From: Rhodoferax sp.
GTDB taxonomy: Bacteria > Pseudomonadota > Gammaproteobacteria > Burkholderiales > Burkholderiaceae
NCBI GenBank assembly: GCA_028292075.1
Contig: JAQGNA010000052.1
Span: 1-6,913 of the forward strand
Length of the DNA: 6,913 nucleotides
Reading direction: 5' to 3'
The position numbers and the translations under genes were made by a program. This document shows, piece by piece, positions 4,869 to 6,913 of the stretch (the stretch's first letter is position 1; every line of letters starts with the position of its first letter). Below the pieces are notes generated by a model that was not told the origin of the DNA, made no database searches, and saw only the letters and a list, made by a program, of their open reading frames with translations.

Positions 4869-6913
4869 ATGATGAAACAAAATATGCCAGTCGATCCAGC
4901 CCCAACCGCATCTGGTTTGACGGCAAGTTTGTCCGGATGGAAGGCGACGGCCACTGCGCTGGCGGTTGCCACCGCACTGGCATTCCCGGCCGGTGATGCC
5001 CTGGCGCTGTCGCTCGGCCGCATTACCGTGCTGTCAGCCCTGGGTGAACCGCTCCGCGCCGAGATCGAACTACCCGAGTTGAGCGATGCCGAGGCCAGCA
5101 CCCTGCGCACCGAAGTTGCCCCGCTCGAGGCGTTTCGCGCCGCCGGGCTCGACTACAGCCCGGCATTGAGCAATGTGCGCATCCAGCTTCAGCGGCGGCC
5201 CAATGGCCGGTCTGTGCTGCGCGTCAACAGCGACACGGTGGTCAACGACCCCTTCATCGACCTGATCCTCCAGGCCACCTGGTCTTCCGGGCGTGTCGTA
5301 CGCGACTACACCATCCTGCTCGACCCGCCAGCCCTGCGCCAGCCGCCGCCCTCCGTGGCCGTGGCCCCTCAAATCACCGCTCCACCGGCGCCCGCAACAC
5401 GCCCCACGCCGCCCGTGGCCGCAACCCGCCCTGCGGCGCCACCGGCCGCCGTCGCCACACCGCCGGCCAGCCCCGCACCGACACCTGCACCAACACCCGC
5501 GCCCGCGCCTGCACCGGCACCGGCATTGGCGCAATCATCCCCGCGGGCGGTGCCCGCGCGTCCCGCACCAGCGCCTGCTCCCCAGGCCGCTGCGACGCCC
5601 GCCGCGGCTGGCGATCAGCAGGTGGTGGTCCGGCCCGGAGACACTGCCAGCCGCATCGCCGCGGCGAACAAGCCTGCCAGCGTTTCGCTCGACCAGATGC
5701 TGGTTGCGATGCTGCGCAGCAACCCCGACGCCTTTGTCCGAGGCAACGTGAACCGCATGAAGGCGGGTGCCGTGCTCGACGTGCCGAGTGCCGGCCAGGC
5801 CAACGCCACCACGCCTGGCGAGGCGTCGCAAATCATCACCGCGCAAAGCCGCGACTTCAATGCCTTCCGCAACCGCCTGGCCGGCAGCGTGCCAGACGCC
5901 CAGGTGGCCGGCGCCGACCGCAGTGCCAGCGGCCGGGTTCAGGCCCAGCTGGACGACAAGCGCAGCGGCAACGCGGCACCCGACAAGCTCACGCTGTCCA
6001 AGGGAGCGCTGAAGAACCAGGAAGCCGAGGAACGCATCGCCCGCGAAAAGGCCGCACGTGATGCAGCCGACCGGGTCGCCGAGTTGTCGAAGAACATCAA
6101 CGATCTCAACAAGCTCGGCGTGGCGAGCGCCAATGCACCGGCGCCAGCCACCGCACCGGCCCCAGCGACGGCACCAAGCCCATCGCCTGCACCCGCCGCA
6201 TCTCCGAACCCGTCAACTGGCGCGGCGCCCACGATCGCCGTGCCAGTACCGACGACCACGCCGGCAGTGGCGGCAGCTGCATCGGCCCCGGCCGCCCCGG
6301 CGTCCGCTGCCCCCGCCGCCGCCATAGACGCGGCGCCACCGGCATCAGCCTCCGCCCCAAAGCCTGCCGCGCCTGCCCCTGCGGTCGCCCCGGCAGATGC
6401 CGGCGACAGCTGGATGGACGGTCTGCGCGACAACCCGATCCTGCCCTTCGCCGCGGCGGGCCTGGTGGCCTTGCTGGCCGCCTTTGGCGTGTACCGCGCC
6501 CGGGAACGCAAGAAGGCAGCCGAGCTCGACAGCGCCTTCCTTGAAAGCCGCCTGCAGCCTGACTCCTTCTTCGGCGCCAGCGGTGGCCAGCAGGTCGACA
6601 CCTCCGATGACGCCAACGGCCCGGCCTCGTCGATGTCGTATTCACCCAGCCAGCTCGACGCCGCTGGCGACGTCGACCCCGTGGCCGAGGCCGATGTCTA
6701 CCTGGCCTATGGCCGCGATCTGCAGGCCGAGGAGATCCTCAAGGAAGCGCTCCGCAGCACGCCGACCCGCGTCGCCATCCACACCAAGCTGCTCGAAATC
6801 TATGCCAAGCGCCGCGACCTTGCGTCGTTCGGCCCGCTGGCGGCCAACGCCTACGAGCTGACGGAAGGCGAAGGCCAGGACTGGAATCGCATCGCCCAGC
6901 TGGGCCGCGAACT
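4869..6913 (+). CDS. fimV: FimV-type polar hub / peptidoglycan-binding protein, 5' part
   Basis: The frame is open for 681 full codons to the window edge, so the C-terminus is missing. FimV proteins span the inner membrane; in Pseudomonas FimV helps place polar type IV pilus machinery and supports twitching motility. Layout from the ATG at 4869: signal peptide, hydrophobic part about 26-41, likely cleavage after ALA46; mature LSLGRITVLSALGEPLRAEIELP opening the FimV N-terminal domain (about 47-155); Ala/Pro linker (about 156-245); LysM-like domain 252-306 (VVVRPGDT, SLDQMLVAMLRSNPDAFV, NRMKAG); coiled coil about 374-415; second Ala/Pro linker (about 422-512); transmembrane helix about 524-542 followed by RARERKK; and a cytoplasmic segment with DPVAEADVYLAYGRDLQAEEILKEAL from residue 603, the hallmark TPR-like FimV motif. 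The start is uncertain: ATGs at 4824, 4869, 4872 and 4884 are in frame and none has a clear ribosome binding site. No usg gene separates it from asd. Confidence 0.93.
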   Translation, partial: MMKQNMPVDPAPTASGLTASLSGWKATATALAVATALAFPAGDALALSLGRITVLSALGEPLRAEIELPELSDAEASTLRTEVAPLEAFRAAGLDYSPALSNVRIQLQRRPNGRSVLRVNSDTVVNDPFIDLILQATWSSGRVVRDYTILLDPPALRQPPPSVAVAPQITAPPAPATRPTPPVAATRPAAPPAAVATPPASPAPTPAPTPAPAPAPAPALAQSSPRAVPARPAPAPAPQAAATPAAAGDQQVVVRPGDTASRIAAANKPASVSLDQMLVAMLRSNPDAFVRGNVNRMKAGAVLDVPSAGQANATTPGEASQIITAQSRDFNAFRNRLAGSVPDAQVAGADRSASGRVQAQLDDKRSGNAAPDKLTLSKGALKNQEAEERIAREKAARDAADRVAELSKNINDLNKLGVASANAPAPATAPAPATAPSPSPAPAASPNPSTGAAPTIAVPVPTTTPAVAAAASAPAAPASAAPAAAIDAAPPASASAPKPAAPAPAVAPADAGDSWMDGLRDNPILPFAAAGLVALLAAFGVYRARERKKAAELDSAFLESRLQPDSFFGASGGQQVDTSDDANGPASSMSYSPSQLDAAGDVDPVAEADVYLAYGRDLQAEEILKEALRSTPTRVAIHTKLLEIYAKRRDLASFGPLAANAYELTEGEGQDWNRIAQLGRE
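5475..5525 (+). repeat. Alternating Ala/Thr-Pro codon repeat in fimV linker 1
   Basis: Seventeen codons (residues 203-219) give a strict x-Pro alternation, Ala-Pro and Thr-Pro, built from GCN/ACN and CCN triplets with varied third bases. Similar Pro-Ala segments flank it from about 5325 to 5610. Such stretches form extended, flexible periplasmic spacers, and in FimV they separate the N-terminal domain from the LysM domain. The repeat is likely to vary in length between strains by slippage or recombination. Confidence 0.7.
6135..6170 (+). repeat. Two tandem 18-nt units (APAPAT) in fimV linker 2
   Basis: Bases 6135-6152 and 6153-6170 both encode Ala-Pro-Ala-Pro-Ala-Thr and agree at 15 of 18 bases. 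They are followed by a third partial unit (Ala-Pro) and further Ala/Pro/Ser codons to about 6405. This linker joins the periplasmic coiled coil to the transmembrane helix and probably spans part of the periplasm. The three differences are all at third codon positions, so the duplication is old or selected at protein level. Confidence 0.6.

Noticed and set aside
3781..4983. 400-codon minus-strand open frame opposite asd and the asd-fimV spacer
   Set aside because: It is Ser/Pro/Arg-rich with no family motifs, and it overlaps a certain gene. It is a shadow frame.
5325..5610. Repeats in fimV as a mobile element or CRISPR array
   Set aside because: They are codon-level Ala/Pro low complexity without uniform repeats, spacers or terminal inverted repeats.
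5293..5751. Pro/Arg/His-rich open frames within fimV on both strands (also 5070-5534 minus, 5939-6616 minus, 6397-6861 plus)
   Set aside because: They arise from the Ala/Pro codon repeats. The fimV frame itself shows LysM, transmembrane and TPR-like motifs continuously through this region.

Overview
The window reads as an ordinary, densely coded stretch of a GC-rich betaproteobacterial chromosome. The best guess is Burkholderiales, probably Comamonadaceae or a close relative. This rests on protein character (GC-rich codons, beta-type LeuC/LeuD/Asd/FimV) and on gene order, and no database comparison was possible. All genes lie on the + strand. The order is: the 3' end of a probable LysR-type regulator (1-194), leuC (220-1641), leuD (1653-2303), leuB (2346-3431), asd (3530-4699), and the 5' part of fimV (4869 to the window edge). 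Recalled synteny supports this: Pseudomonas and many beta-proteobacteria carry leuC-leuD-leuB-asd-(usg)-fimV-truA-trpF, so truA would be expected just beyond the right edge.

Region 1 (1-3431) is the leucine block. LeuC and LeuD are the two subunits of isopropylmalate isomerase, and LeuB is the following dehydrogenase. Together they convert 2-isopropylmalate to the precursor of 2-oxoisocaproate. The gaps are short (25, 11 and 42 nt), each gene has a good ribosome binding site, and the leuD site overlaps the leuC stop codon, all of which points to one operon. leuA is not in the window. No leader peptide or attenuator is visible before leuC.

Region 2 (3432-4699) holds asd, aspartate-semialdehyde dehydrogenase, which feeds lysine, diaminopimelate (peptidoglycan), threonine and methionine synthesis. 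A 98-nt spacer separates it from leuB. A TACAAT-containing patch of unusual codons near the end of leuB may be an internal promoter for asd.

Region 3 (4700-6913) is a 169-nt, AT-richer spacer with hairpins, small repeats and a plausible promoter or terminator. It is followed by a long FimV-type inner-membrane protein with a signal peptide, an N-terminal FimV domain, an Ala/Pro linker, a LysM-like domain, a coiled coil, a second Ala/Pro linker, one transmembrane helix and the start of a cytoplasmic TPR-like region. Its frame stays open to the window edge.

I found no mobile element, CRISPR array, tRNA, rRNA or unknown gene cluster. All recognised enzymes are full length with their catalytic residues intact. 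The points worth a second look are regulatory: the codon-use anomaly in leuB, the start-stop arrangement at the asd start, and the structured spacer and uncertain start of fimV.
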